Assembly: GCA_959347315.1 (NCBI GenBank)
Contig: OY365822.1
Coordinates: 7,715,234 to 7,779,233, forward strand
Length of the DNA stretch: 64,000 bases
Direction of reading: 5' to 3'
Source of the DNA: Bimastos eiseni
Lineage: Eukaryota > Annelida > Clitellata > Crassiclitellata > Lumbricidae
Shown: in pieces, positions 36,342-48,327 of the stretch
Position numbering within the stretch: the stretch's first letter is position 1
Layout of the letters: each line of letters starts with the position of its first letter
The notes under the pieces: generated by a model
Told to the model about the DNA's origin: nothing
Seen by the model: the letters and a program-made list of their open reading frames with translations, nothing else
Databases searched by the model: none
Translations under genes and position numbers: made by a program

Positions 36342-36682
36342 TGTGTATGTGTTTCAGGCAATGTCTAAAACCAGGGATTTTGTAAAATGAGTAGGCAAGT
36401 TGTTAAACTCTACTCTAACTTTATACTAACCCTAACCCTGACCTTGTCACTCTAAGCCAAAGCCCGACCCTTACCCTAACCCAAACCTTAGCCGTAACCC
36501 TAAATCGAGTATTATGCTTTTTAGTTTTAGGCATTTTGTAAAATCCCCGATTTAGGGTTGGGTTGGTGCTAGAGTTCGGATTAACGTTAGGGCTAGTGTA
36601 AGGTTAGAATTTTATATATAGCCTACATGTATGCATTTTAGAAAATTCCTGGTTATACACATTGCCTGTAACATATACATCT
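36342..36682. mobile_element. Foldback/MITE-like element with telomere-like arms
   Basis: The left end (CAGGCAATGTCTAAAACCAG, then GGATTTTGTAAAATG) is matched in inverted orientation by the right end (CATTTTAGAAAATTCCTGG, then TTATACACATTGCCTG). A second inner pair of the GGATTTT-x2-AAAATG arm lies at about 36,375 and 36,531. Between them are degenerate CCCTAA runs (36,428-36,500) and then TTAGGG runs (36,551-36,592), themselves inverted. No ORF is present. The family is not identified. Confidence 0.6.
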
Positions 36683-37150
36683 TTCAATCTGTCTCTAGTA
36701 CAGCTCTCTCCGTCATCTAACTGAGATTTACACAACACAAGATAATAGAGGAGCCCATATATTTTAGCAAACCTGTGGCGTTGACTTTAGTGACTATCCA
36801 AATGATGGTTAATGTCAGACCAACGACTCCTAACGGACATATCCTTGTTCGTTTAACACGCGACTGACGCAACTCTTACGCTGAGACAAAGGGTAGCCCG
36901 ATGTCCGAAGACTAGGCTAAGACACTTGACGGTAAAGAGGTACTACGTGATGTGCAAGCCTGATCGCCTGAATCCTGATTGGTGCGCGATGTTCTCAGCA
37001 CGCTACAGCTTACAGTCAGATCTAGTTGGTCGTGTACACTTGTATACATCCTATTCGATATCCGTCGTAATCGTACTTTTACGTCTTATTCGATGTACAT
37101 CGTAATCTAGCAAAGCACACAGCACGCTGGTTCAACTTTTTTAGCAGCCT
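36683..37150. other. Upstream region of gene B
   Basis: No gene. TCAGATCTAGTTGGTCGTG at about 37,016 and the following part are related to the upstream region of orphan promoter D (31,970). Confidence 0.35.
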
Positions 37151-37395
37151 CGTATGTTAGTCCTGTTTATAGCCATGGGTATGAAGTGCCTTGGCATTTG
37201 AGGCCAGACTTGCGACCCTCGCCGTCTTACCTTCCCACCGACAGCGTACCATCTGTGTACTCCCCATACCTGAATTGGCTACATAAAGGGGGTGTTGGTG
37301 GAGCTGATATCTCAAATCAAATTTGTGCCCTGGCTGGGGCTTGAACCCCCGGCCACTCGATTGAAAAGGCAGTACACTCTAACTAGTTGCCATAT
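37150..37395 (-). mobile_element. tRNA-derived SINE
   Basis: On the minus strand, TAGTTAGAGTGTACTGCC (A-box region) is followed by GTGGCCGGGGGTTCAAGCCC (B-box TTCAAGC). This gives a tRNA-like head of about 70 bp at about 37,326-37,395. It is followed by an unrelated body down to about 37,150. That layout is typical of tRNA SINEs. The tail and target duplication were not resolved. Confidence 0.5.
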
Positions 37396-37740
37396 GTCCT
37401 CTTGTCCTGATTATTAATCACATGCTGAGTATTGCTACGGTATATGCAGACAAGTATATATGTATATATGCGGGCTTATAATTATGTAGATTATGTACAT
37501 GTGTATGCTATTCAAAATTTCTATTTATAGTTACATATTGAAAGCCTGCCTTTCGTCTGCTGTCTATAAATTCTTTGTATTTGGTGTCAATGGGAATGCT
37601 TCGTTAAATAAATTTATATCAGTCTGTCAGTCAATTATTCATGCTCAGATCAGCGCGCTGCATTGCCTTCGTGAGCAGCCAACTAGGTACACCGCTGCCA
37701 CGCAAGATCACCTCGCCCGTACAGCCTACACAAGACTGGA

Positions 37741-37843
37741 GCTCGCTATATAACGGGCATCACAGCGAATTTCGATCGTTATCAGTTTGCTTCAGGGGGG
37801 AAGAAGTTCTGTCAGTTTTTGCTCGTCGCAGTTTGCTTAGCAG
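37741..37843 (+). promoter_or_regulatory. Gene B distal TATA promoter and first exon
   Basis: TATATAAC at 37747-37754 is followed about 30 bases on by a putative start and a short noncoding exon ending GCTTAGCAG/GTAATA at 37843. The intron then holds the block shared with the second promoter and with gene C. Confidence 0.5.
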
Positions 37844-38364
37844 GTAATACGGAAATGTCGACTGTATTCGTGTAATATAATTCTATTAGCGATTCTCTCA
37901 AGTTTAGGGTGTTTCATAATACTCTCATATTGAATTCTGGACACAAAATTCTTTGCGTCTTTTGGAGGGAGTTCGAAATCGTGCGGGCGCGCGGACGGGG
38001 CCCAGTGTTGCAGAACAGGTACTGGAAACAGAGAAGCGGCCTAGGACGCGTTTCTCCAACTCTTTATCCAGATGATGGATTGGATGAGGTGGTCCTCGGC
38101 TGAAGAGACTAGCTATGGTCTGTGGTTGCAGTTCCAGGCGGAAGGCAACACAGAGTTGCAGCTACGGCGCTATAGAAATCGTCCGTTTAATAATGGAAAG
38201 AAACCTTACTATTGTCTTTGATCAGCTGAATCACAATTGATCACAATTGCCAGGATTTTTGACACACACCCCATGTAGTGGCGTGACATGCACAGTTGAG
38301 AGTCGTCGGCACATTGATGAACCTGGGTTCTAAGAGCACACACAATCAGCGCGGTGACATAAAA

Positions 38365-38445
38365 ATTGGCTATATAATGGAGTTAGTTCACTCGTTAGCT
38401 TGTTCGACCTTTCTAGAGCAGGAATCTCGTCACAAAAGTTTGCAG
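38365..38445 (+). promoter_or_regulatory. Gene B proximal TATA promoter and first exon
   Basis: TATATAATGG at 38371 is followed by an exon ending GTTTGCAG/GTATT at 38445. The whole unit (TATA, exon, following intron block at 38,540-38,700) resembles the one 624 bases upstream, so the promoter region appears to have been tandemly duplicated. Both could splice to the acceptor at 39337. Confidence 0.5.
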
Positions 38446-39382
38446 GTATTACTGAAATTTCGAATGTTTGCATGTATGTTATTTAATTCTTTGCGTTAAT
38501 AAGCCATGGTAACCGTAAAGTTAAGAAAGACTCTTAAACCCGTTTTGTGGAAGTTTGAAATCGTGCGCGCGGCAGCATGAGGGCTTAATGTCGCCGAACA
38601 GTTCTGGAAACGGAGAAGTAGGACATGTCTCGCTACAGATGACAGACTTAAGGCGACGCTCCTCTGTGGTTGCAGTTCCAGGCGGAACGTAACACAGCAG
38701 CCATGGAAATAAACAGAGGTCAGCCATGGAAAGAGACTGCTCTAGAGTTTGGTCGGCTACAGACGAAAGGCCCCACCATTCTGGCGCGGTGCCGCTTACA
38801 ATAACCTCGAGAAGGTGGTGGCGTCGGTGGCCACATGGTGGAAGACCATACCCTCGAAGGACGACTAGGGTGTGCAGGGAGACAGAGCAGACTTCGATGA
38901 CTTCATCCACCTGGCCAATGACGTAGAAATTTAGCCTCATGGTGGCTCAAGGGACGGCACGTATAACACATCTTCCAGTCAGGGAGCGGAAGAGCTCGGT
39001 GCCACTTCTCCTAGCAACAAGCATCTTAAGACTTATTCCTAATGAACTGATGCTGCTATTGTCATCTTATCATGGTTGATTATGTTTGTTGAGGTTAGCT
39101 GATGATCATCGTTGATGTAATGCGCCCTTGTAGCGCATGGCTTGCTTTACGGCGCTCTAGAATTGGCCATTTAATAATATTAACTAATAATAAGGGACGG
39201 TGTTGCGTTTAGTCTTAAGTTGTTTATGGGGGATCGCGGCTAAAAATGTGCTGTTGCTGATTTTTTAAAATTATAATTTGTTTATTATAGTTATCACACC
39301 TTTTACGTGCAGTTAAACGTCGTGTTCATGTTTGCAGTGACGATCGTTTGTGTTGGGCCTGTTTTATTGCAAGTTGGTCGAA

Positions 39383-41822
39383 ATGTCTGAATGTGGAAAA
39401 CACTTCTACGTGGATTCACAGACGAACGAGTTCGTCTGCATGTCCTGTTGCCTTCGGATTAGGAAGTCAACGGACGAGGTCAACGATGAGCCAGAGGCTG
39501 TTCATCAGGCGCTGGACGTTGACTGCAGTCGACACAACCCTATAGTCGACGAACCACAGTTTGATCGATCCTCAGGTATTCATTACACGTTTCTTGTTGT
39601 TTCTTCTTGTTCTTTCTAGTTTTAATAATAATAATAATATTAATAAACATAATAATAATAATAATAATGATAATACAGGTATAATAAATTAATATCCTAT
39701 ATAGTCTAATGAAAACTGCTTTCAGACTCCTATGTAAGGCAGCTGTGAGTATTGGTTAATTGGTGCGAGACTTATAAAGAATTTACTGAGGCAGAAAGGA
39801 GAGACCCGCCGGACACAAATCATTAAGGTTTATGGCGTTCAGCGAATGGTTTCATATAAGAATTTCAATGTTATCATCAACACAACCTACACACAAGTAA
39901 ACGATTAAATCGTGTTTCTTTTTATAGGACTGTACGCTCTTGCACAAAGATGCCGAGACCTGAGTGAGTTACCACTATGCTATCTATGGGACTACAAGAG
40001 GCCTCAACTGTCATGACCATACCTATAGGGCCTATCAGTAGATATTTTAGTGTACTGTCTGCGATCTATAGGGCCTACTGATCCAGTTTGAGATGAGATG
40101 GAGCGTCCTCTTTGGAATAGCCTTGTTTATGGAATCTTGCTAATCTAATAAATTCTAATCTAATTGTAATCTATTCTAATTTAACTTGTTTTGATCTATA
40201 GTACCGTGCCAAGACCGGTTCGGCTGACAGCTCCCTATATCTTGGGGCATTTAGTCTCCTCTACTCTCTTGAGACCTGAGGGCGATGCTTACCTGACACT
40301 TTTACAACCATTGGATCGAGATAAGACCGTCTTCTATAAAAAATGATTATTCAAAACGTGTTTCATAAGGAAAGAACTTGACTCTTTCACTCATTCATTA
40401 AATATTTGCTAATGCATCAAGAAAAATGTCATAGCCCCCCCTCAATATTTCTGCTTGAATAGGAGTACTTTCGAACAAACCCAACGGGAAAAGACAACAG
40501 CTTATGATATATGTCAGAAAGACAATTGGGACTGCCTTCCAAAGAGTCGGATCAGCGACAGAAAGGGTCTATGCAACATATTGATAAAGCTAATAACTGC
40601 ATCTGCGATGAACGTTGAACGTTACTTCAGCAAACACGCTTTTGCTCTGAAAAATCCTTGTTGTAGGCCTATTGCAGGCTCTATTGATCTCATTTCTATT
40701 CGCCAGTCCTTCGCTTAATTTATTCATACAGATGGGATATTTATTAGGTAAATTGGAAACAAATTTTGTCTTAGGAATACCGTTCTATGTCCCTATTTAC
40801 AAAGCAAATCCCGAAGATGTTGAAGACTTTCTCAGACGGCAGACGGTTCGATCCCTGGTAGAGGAAGTGGGATTCGAACGAGAGGTGTTTCAACGGGTCA
40901 TAATTAGGCAGCTGAAGACGAAAGGTAGGTCTAGGCCTCTACACGATTAGTAATTAAAATTGAAATGTTTGAAGCTTTAAGAGACGCAATGCAATGTGAA
41001 TAAGTATGATATGTCATGTGACGTGATGCTTAGTATTCTCTAATTATTATCCAATGTAGTAGCATAATGTAAACCAGCAGAATTGATCACTGCAGCGCTG
41101 TTCTGGCTGGTCTTCCCTGTGCCGTATTGGTGCTTTTAGATCGCGTTCTTCGCTCTGCGGCCAGGCTTATTGGACATATACCTAAATTTTCACCGGTTTC
41201 AGCTTATATGCGCGATGTCCTTCACTGGCTACAGGTTCAACAGCGCATCAGTTTCCGCATTGCGACACTAGTTTTGCCGTGTCACTATGGTTGTGCGCAA
41301 TCCTACTTGACTGAACTGTGTCGTCCGGTGTCTGAACTCCTTTCGTTTTGTACAAAAATACGCCAGTCATATACATTATGTTACACATACCAGGTGCAAT
41401 GTGACTAAAATCTTATGCAATGGGGTGATACGCGTCGATAACCGTGACGAAAACGGCGACGATGATGATGACAATGATTATAATGATGATGAAGTTAACG
41501 GATAACGACGATGACGAGGGTTATGATGATGATGACGATGACGAATGATGATGTCGACACTGATGATGATGACGAGGATTATGAAAATGAGGGCGATGAG
41601 GAAGAAGATGATGATGGAAATGATGCTGGTTTTGCTGATGCTAACGATGACAATGAGATGATGATGATGATAGTGTCGACGACGACGACGGTGATGATGA
41701 GAACGACTACCAATACCTGTGGTGCTTAAGAAATTGTTTATTTCTGTTCAGGGAGAAACTTCGCCAACACAACAGAACTCGTGGCAACGGTTTCTGAATT
41801 GCTGGACGCTCGATTCACGTAG
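39383..41822 (+). CDS. Gene B: compact BIR-UBA IAP-like protein, four coding exons
   Basis: Coding exons are 39383-39575, 39928-39963, 40775-40924 and 41752-41822. The total is 450 nt, 149 residues plus TAG, with every junction phase 1. The first exon begins at an acceptor (TTTGCAG at 39337) with a 45-nt leader before the ATG. Residues 19-48 show C19-x2-C22-x18-H41-x6-C48 with DEPEAVH before the His, which is the zinc site of a BIR domain; usual spacing after the CxxC is about 16. The N-terminal half of a BIR is absent. Residues from about 102 carry EEVGFEREVFQRVIIRQL and LLDARFT, a UBA-like fold as in IAPs. No RING is seen. The likely role is apoptosis or immune signalling by family resemblance only. 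Expression is unproven, but the open frame across four exons argues against a pseudogene. Confidence 0.75.
41090..41405 (+). mobile_element. 5'-truncated LINE fragment in intron 3 of gene B
   Basis: It is the same insertion as at 1,690-1,990 in gene A, here with a longer open stretch (RVLRSAARLIGHIPKFSPVS, then RDVLHWLQVQQRISFRIATL). Its shared position dates it before the A/B duplication. Confidence 0.72.
41440..41718 (+). repeat. GAT/GAC trinucleotide-rich tract before exon 4 of gene B
   Basis: It matches 2,035-2,312 with a different number of GAT and GAC repeats, as expected for microsatellite drift between duplicates. Confidence 0.8.
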
Positions 41823-42835
41823 AGAGAAAGAGAGCGTTTTTGTCGAGAACTAGAGATGACAGTGTAGATAAGGAACTGACGCCAAGTGAAACTCTGGATT
41901 GTATGCTTAACCGAAGCCTTGGTGCTAAGATGACTTGACGATTTTGCTTAAACATGTACTCCAGAAAATACCTACTCCAAGGGTCCAAGGGTTGACAACG
42001 ACCTGTGCGTTACAATTGCTCAACTAATGAATATACTGTTTTTCCAATTTCAAAGCAATCGCTAGATGACTCTCATCTGATACATCCCAGGGTAAAGAAT
42101 AAACGTCGTGTTCAAGAGATTAAATGGAGAGTTCAGGGCTTGAGAGGACAGACAGTAATACCATCGACACTGCCGTGCAACAAACGAACTCATGGACGAT
42201 TCAAGAAGCTCGTACTTCTGCAACCAACTTGAAAGTGCCGAAGATCCACGAGAAAGATGGCGCTTCTCCTATGCTCAAAAGATTAATCAACTGTCTACTC
42301 AAAGACTCTATCCTATATTCTAAATGCTCTATTTTTAAAACACGGTTAATGATCTTGAATGTAAAATTGCTAGATGTACTGCTAATTTAGTCTGTAATGA
42401 CCTGCTGCTCGACTCTGAAGTTTCCGTCTCTGTATTTAGTTACATACCGCCTGTCATCTGCTGTCGTTATCTTTAATCTGTTCAAGAGCTTGGTCCCTAA
42501 ATCATCTGACAAGTTTTCATTGAAGTCGAATTTAACTATGGGGCAGCTATGCAAGTCGTCCATCGCATTATACATCTGATTTAACCAACGTCGCCGTCTA
42601 GTAAAGGAAGGTCTAGTCGTTCTCGAGGGTTGCGGGAATTGAAATCGCTTGCTCTACTCTGCGCACCAATCCATTGCCCTACATACCACCACCCCCCGAC
42701 GCCCATCATAACACTCCTCGTTACACTTATGTGTGTTCGTTATCTTAATGTGCATGTGTTGGCCTATGAACTGAAAGCAGGTTTGAGTAGAGAGCGGTTT
42801 GACATAGTACATAATTACAAATGACTTTCCGAAGT
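41823..42835. other. 3' flank of gene B
   Basis: Collinear with the gene A flank (2,410-3,530). Several short ORFs exist in both copies but with changed ends. No convincing gene. Confidence 0.45.
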
Positions 42836-42959
42836 AGATATTGCTTTTTTTATCTGACTTACTGTCTCGCAGAGCATCTACTGTGTCTAGTACAGAATCG
42901 CTGCGCTACGTTGGCGCTGCCCCCACCAATCTTTGTGAGATATTGTTGTCCTGCATATA

Positions 42960-43245
42960 TCAAACGTTTTGTTTGTACATCCCTTTGTGGTGAGCTCCTG
43001 TATGGTTCCTCTTGCCAGCACCTCAATCTACCAGCGTCGTGCTTTCTCGGTTGTGGGTCCTTCGGTACGGAATGACCTCCCGTTGTATGTACCCCTATTA
43101 CCTTAGATGATTCGTCTACGTTTAATGTAAGATGCTCCTTTAGGCTTCTTTATGTGACCGTATTGGTTGCCCAGAAGTGCTTCTGAGTAGCCTTATAAAG
43201 AGGTGCTATATAAATTCTTGAAATGAAGAAATGAATCTGCGTGCT
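42960..43245 (+). mobile_element. LINE 3' terminus
   Basis: CAGCGTCGTGCTTTCTCGGT at 43,031 reads QRRAFSVVGPSVRNDLP, the LINE ORF2 C-terminal motif. It is followed by a 3' end with GAAGTGCTTCTGAGTAGCC and AGGTGCTATATAAATTC. It is 5'-truncated and absent from the left block, where this region is deleted. Confidence 0.7.
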
Positions 43246-43249
43246 TTGT

Positions 43250-43837
43250 GTGCCCACTGCCTGGTTGTTGTCAGATTGACGGATATATATTTGTTTCTGT
43301 TGTTATAATGTATATATTTGCATATAATATTCTGAAATGAAGTACAATATCAATTCAAATTCGTTGTCCGCTTTTAATAAATATTTCTATAGAGTTCTTT
43401 GTCGTCTTTGTGTCTTCGTCAGATACTGAAAGCCGTCATTGCCAATTGTTGCTGCTCGTATTTCACGTGATCAGCAAGCCTTGAAATTCTTTTTTCAGTT
43501 GTATCTGGGACATCCATATTATTCCCAGGTTGTATGATTATAATTTTATTTTCTGTTCTGTTGAATTGTTTCATTTTAAGAAAGAAACAATACGGCGTAA
43601 GGATATAGGAATGAAGGAATGAAAGAGAGGAAAGAGAGGAAGAGACGGGAAGGAAGAAGCGAGGAGCAGGGATGTGGTCTCGAGACCGTCTCGAGACCGG
43701 AAATTTCCGGTCTTGGTCTTGCCTTCCTAACTCTGGATTCCGGGGTTTGCCTCCATCACTCAGGGGTGGGAATTGACGCCCTTGCCTGAGCACAAGCCTA
43801 TATAGTTCATTATATTTTTTTTATCACTTTGATATAG
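43250..43837. other. Gene B downstream flank shared with gene C
   Basis: Sequence around 43,330-43,610 (TCTGAAATGAAGTACAAT, TTCTGTTCTGTTGAATTG, TACGGCGTAAGGAT) is diverged but collinear with 61,760-62,020 downstream of gene C. It also contains a perfect 20-bp palindrome at 43,694-43,713. The minus-strand 124-codon ORF here has no recognisable domain. Confidence 0.5.
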
Positions 43838-44002
43838 GTGTGTCAAGATGGCGACGGAGTAACATTGGGCGTTTGCACGGATTATTGTTTAAATTGCGAA
43901 TAACGTAAATAAACGTACAACAAGGTTTAAAATTACGTTCTACAAAGAGTTAAAGCGCTAAGATAACCTCGAATAGAACTTTAACCACTTGACAAGCCTA
44001 TA

Positions 44003-44741
44003 ATGGCGAAAAAGGGAGCGAAAGTGGACGACCTCGTTGATGTTGTTCAGGACGACCGGGTGATCAGTGCTATTCTCGATAGCTTGACGCCAAGCCTCAA
44101 CTCAACCATTGAGTCAATGTTCGCAAAACTCGCAGCTAATTTCGCAGCTAATTTCGCGACCACTTTCCAAAAAACACTGGAAAAGTTCGCCACGGATCTG
44201 GTTACTGGTGCAACCTCAGCCCTTAACTCGAAACTTTCGTTGCTAGCAGAGGAAAACAACAAGTTGAATCTTCGGGTAAATGATTTGGAAAATGCCAACA
44301 GACTAAATAACCTTGTCGTCTACGGTTTGCCCGAGACCTCTCCTACTCCAAACTCATCAGCGGGGATAGCTGGGCAGCAGCTGCGCATGGAACCTCGATG
44401 TCGCAGCTGTGGCATTGGACCTGTGTCGAAAACAACTGTGTCTGCAAATTGACAGGAATGACATAGCCTACGCTCACAGGTTCTCCCCGAGGACTGGGAA
44501 AGGAAAGCAATACCCAATTCTGATCAGCTTCACCTCGCGTCGGGCCCGTGATCAGGTTTATTCTGCGAGAAAGTCCCTGCGCTCATCATCATCATATCCT
44601 GATCAAATCTACATCAACGAACACCTTACGAAAACAAATGCTTACATCTATGCACTCACCAGGAAAATGGTCCGGGAAAAGAAATATCACTCCACCTGGT
44701 CGTCGGGTGGTCTTATCTACGTTCGGAAGACAGACTCGTAA
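44003..44741 (+). pseudogene. LINE ORF1 (coiled-coil nucleic-acid-binding protein), frameshifted
   Basis: The first part (44003 to about 44,360) reads from MAKKGAKVDDL through a heptad-like coiled coil to NDLENANRLNNLVVYGLPE, the typical junction into the RNA-binding domain of LINE ORF1 proteins. The second part (about 44,409-44,741) continues in another frame with DRNDIAYAHRFSPR, FTSRRARDQVY and NEHLTKTNAYIYALTRKMV. A frameshift between about 44,340 and 44,410 separates them. Confidence 0.75.
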
Positions 44742-45023
44742 TCAGAGAAGCCGAAGCGGGTGATCTCGGTCACCGACGTAGACTAACCATGCCTGGACTA
44801 ACCATAACCATGCATAATTCTCTCATCCACTAACAAAGAGCTTCCCAGTGTGAAATCTCTTGCCTTTATTTTTTTTTCAATACGCCAGGTATAGGCTACT
44901 TATTTACTTTTATTTAAAATTCATTGGTTATGAATATTGGACTACTTTTCTACGAATTTACGTCATGATCCGTGTTTACAACCCCGTCTTTTTGGTGACC
45001 CATTCATTGTTAATTATACATGA

Positions 45024-48000
45024 ATGTCCAACTTGGACAAATGCAGCTTATGTAGGAACTCTAAATCTCCTATCTATAGTTTAATTCAATGCTCTGCATG
45101 CAAAAACTGCTATCACGAAAAGTGTTGCTTAACTACACCACTGAATTCTGGGGATTTTGGATCTTGGTATTGTCATATTTGTATTGAGTCATCTTTATCA
45201 TTTAACCATATTGTAGATGAAAATATCTTTAACAATTGTATTAGTGAACTTGCTGTAGGCTCACATAAAATTATAAAAGACCTGAAACTCAATTATTTTA
45301 ATGAGGATCAATTGGATAAACCCTTAATAAACAATCCTGACCCAGATCCGGATAATAATTACTACGTGAGTAGCCCAGTGGATAACGGTTATACCACTGC
45401 TTCGAAATTAGCTTCGAAATTAGGATCGGACATGTATGTCTGTTCATTCATGCACATCAACTGTAGAAGTATCTCACCTAAACTCACCGACATACAGCTC
45501 CTTCTGCATGAATTGCCTGTTGGGATTCTGGCAGTGACCGAAACATGGTTGGAGGCCACTTTATCGGACACAGTACAGATTCGTGGATATAATTCTTTAC
45601 ATAAACCCAGAGAAAGTGGTCGTGGAGGTGGTGTTTGAATCTATATTAAGCAAGAAATAGGCTTCCAACCATTATCTCCGCTCAACCATAACTTCTCACA
45701 CAGTACCTACGAGAGCTTATTCATAAGAATTCCACAGCAGAAAACCACAGACCTTATAGTAGGGGTTATATACCGTCCACCCGGTCAAAATCTGCAACTA
45801 TTTATTGATGAATTTAACCAACTATTGTCTGAATTAACTGAAACAAAGAAGGAAGTAATCCTAATGGGTGACCATAATGTCGATCTACTCAAGCACGCTG
45901 ATCATGCAATGACAAGCGGCTTCCTTGATTGTATTTCTTCTTACCACTTTCTGCCTGCTATACTGCAACCCACAAGGATTACTGATACTACATCAACGTT
46001 AATCGATAATATTTTCACAAATATCTGGCCTAGAATTCTGAATTCCTCCATTATTGTTACTGATATTTCGGATCATCTGCCAATTATCGCCTGGTACTCA
46101 ACGGGGGTTACAAAGATTGACAAACTGGAATCAACCACAGCCAGAGTTGTAAATGACCAATCCATGGATAAATTCAGAATGCTCCTGTCGCAATTAAACT
46201 TTGACTCAGTCTCAGACCTATGTATAGGAAGAGACCCCAATAAAGCTTAGGAAACCTTCCTCGACATGTATACGAATGCGTAAAACTTGGCCTTCCCTCT
46301 GAAACAAGTTAATAAACGCAGTTGTAACTCTTTTGACCACCCTTGGATGACAAAAGGATTACTTAAATCGTGCAGGCAAAAGAATAAACTGTACCTAAAA
46401 TATATAAAAAACCCAAACCACGTAAATAAAAATAGGTTCATTGCATATAGAAATAAATTTAAAACAATCAAAACTAAATCTGAGCGTAACTACTATGCTA
46501 CCGAATTTGTAAAATATAGATGTGACATTAAAAAGACTTGGAACATTATAAAAACTATAGTTAACTCGAAAAATGAGGACGCGGGAATTGAATTTCTTAC
46601 CACAAATGGTCAGATGATCACTGACAGTGAGCTAATGGCCGAGAAGTTTAATAATTACTTTACTGACATTGCTAAAAACCTATCTGGAAAAATTCCAAAT
46701 CCTACTTGCTCCTTCACGAAACATTTAAAACCCCCACCTGTTAATTCCTTTGCAGTTACTCCAACATCACCAGAAGAGTTACTGGTGATTAATCAATCTC
46801 TCAAACTTTCGCATAGTTCTGGACCGGACCAACTTGATCCAAGTATAGTTGGACCACTTCTGTCCTTTATAGCAGCCCCGTTAACAGATATAATTAACTG
46901 TTCACTATTAACAGGAGTAGTACCTAGTGAAATGAAAAGATCTACGGTTACACCAATATTCCAACAGGGAAATAGAGATGATCTTACAAATTATAGACCT
47001 ATATCCATATTGCCCTACTTTTCTAAATTACTTGAGAAAGTTATGTACCACAGACTATATAGCTACATTTCCAAATTAAATATCCTCCACCCTCTGCAAT
47101 ATGGATTCAGACCAGGCCATACAACATCTATGTCTCTCATAAACATGCAGGATAAGATAACTCAAGCCATTGATAATAATGAATACTCTATAGGAATTTT
47201 TTTAGACTTAGCCAAAGCATTTGATACCGTAGATCACAGTATACTAATAAAGAATTTGGAAAATTATGGAATCCGAGGTATCCCTCTTTCATGGTTTAAG
47301 GATTATCTCAGCCATCGGCAGCAACAAGTTAAATGCAATGGCATAAAATCTAAATTTAAATTAATAAAATATGGGGTATCACAAGGCTCCATACTTGGTC
47401 CTCTGTCATTCCTGATATACATCAACGACCTTCCTAATATATCCTCTATTCACTTTGTTCACTTTGTTCTCTTTGCGGACGATTCAAATGTTTTCTTATC
47501 TCATAAATCCTATGACGAACTATACAGTATACTCAACCAGGAACTTGCATTAGTATCGGATTGGTTCAAAGCAAATAAATTATCCCTCAATCTGACAAAA
47601 ACAACTTACATTGTTTTCTGCTCTCATAGGAAATCATTACCATCACAGAAGGGAAAGGTCCAAATAGATAATATTGACATTCCACAAGTAAGATCCTTGA
47701 AATTCCTTGGAGTATATGTAGATCAACACCTTACTTGGAACGAACACATTGAACAAATTGCAATAAAAATTGCAAAAAATGTAGGAATATTGAAACGAAT
47801 ATCTTATCTACTACCTACAAATATTTTGCTTATATTATACTATTCCATGATATATCCCTACATTTCGTATTGTAATATGATTTGGGCCTCAAATTATAAT
47901 TTTCGACTAGTGAGAATACAAATTCTACAAAAGAAAATACTTAGAATAATAGCTGGATCACCCTATAATTTTCATACAAGGCAATTATTTGATAAGTTTG

Positions 48001-48327
48001 GCATTCTAAAACTTTCACAAATCAAGCGACTCCAGATCAGTGAATTTATGTATAGGTACACTTACAATACACTACCTAGCTCGCTTACTAATCTTTATAA
48101 CCTAACCTCAGACATCCACTCCTACAACACGAGAAATCTAACCTCATACAGAAGTGTGAGGCTTCACACTTCTGTATTGAAGTGCTCGTACTAACTCCCG
48201 CAAATTTTCAGTTAGATGTGCTGGACCAGAAGAATGGAATAAAATACCTCCGCGCCTTCGCAATATCCCAAACTTAAAGTCCTTCAGGCATCACTTAAGA
48301 ACATGGATTACTGAGCAGGACTTTTAA
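45024..48327 (+). pseudogene. LINE ORF2: PHD finger, endonuclease, reverse transcriptase; inactivated
   Basis: One frame runs from 45024 with a Cys-rich PHD-type finger (CSLC, CSACKNCYHEKC, WYCHIC). It continues through endonuclease motifs (HINCRSISP, VTETWLE, VIYRPPG, MGDHNVDLLKH, SDHLPI) to RT motifs (FLDLAKAFDTVDHS, GVSQGSILGPL, LFADDSN) and the C-terminal LQKKILRIIAGSPY. It is broken by three in-frame stops: TGA at 45636, TAG at 46248 and TAA at 46281. A frameshift at about 48,155-48,190 moves the last 45 codons (GPEEWNKIPPRLR onwards) to another frame. The frameshift sits beside an inverted repeat (GAAGTGTGA / TCACACTTC). The enzyme is dead as read. Confidence 0.88.

Noticed and set aside
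36421..36610. Interstitial telomere or chromosome fusion point
   Set aside because: The order is CCCTAA then TTAGGG, the reverse of a head-to-head fusion. The runs are degenerate and lie inside a longer inverted-repeat element.
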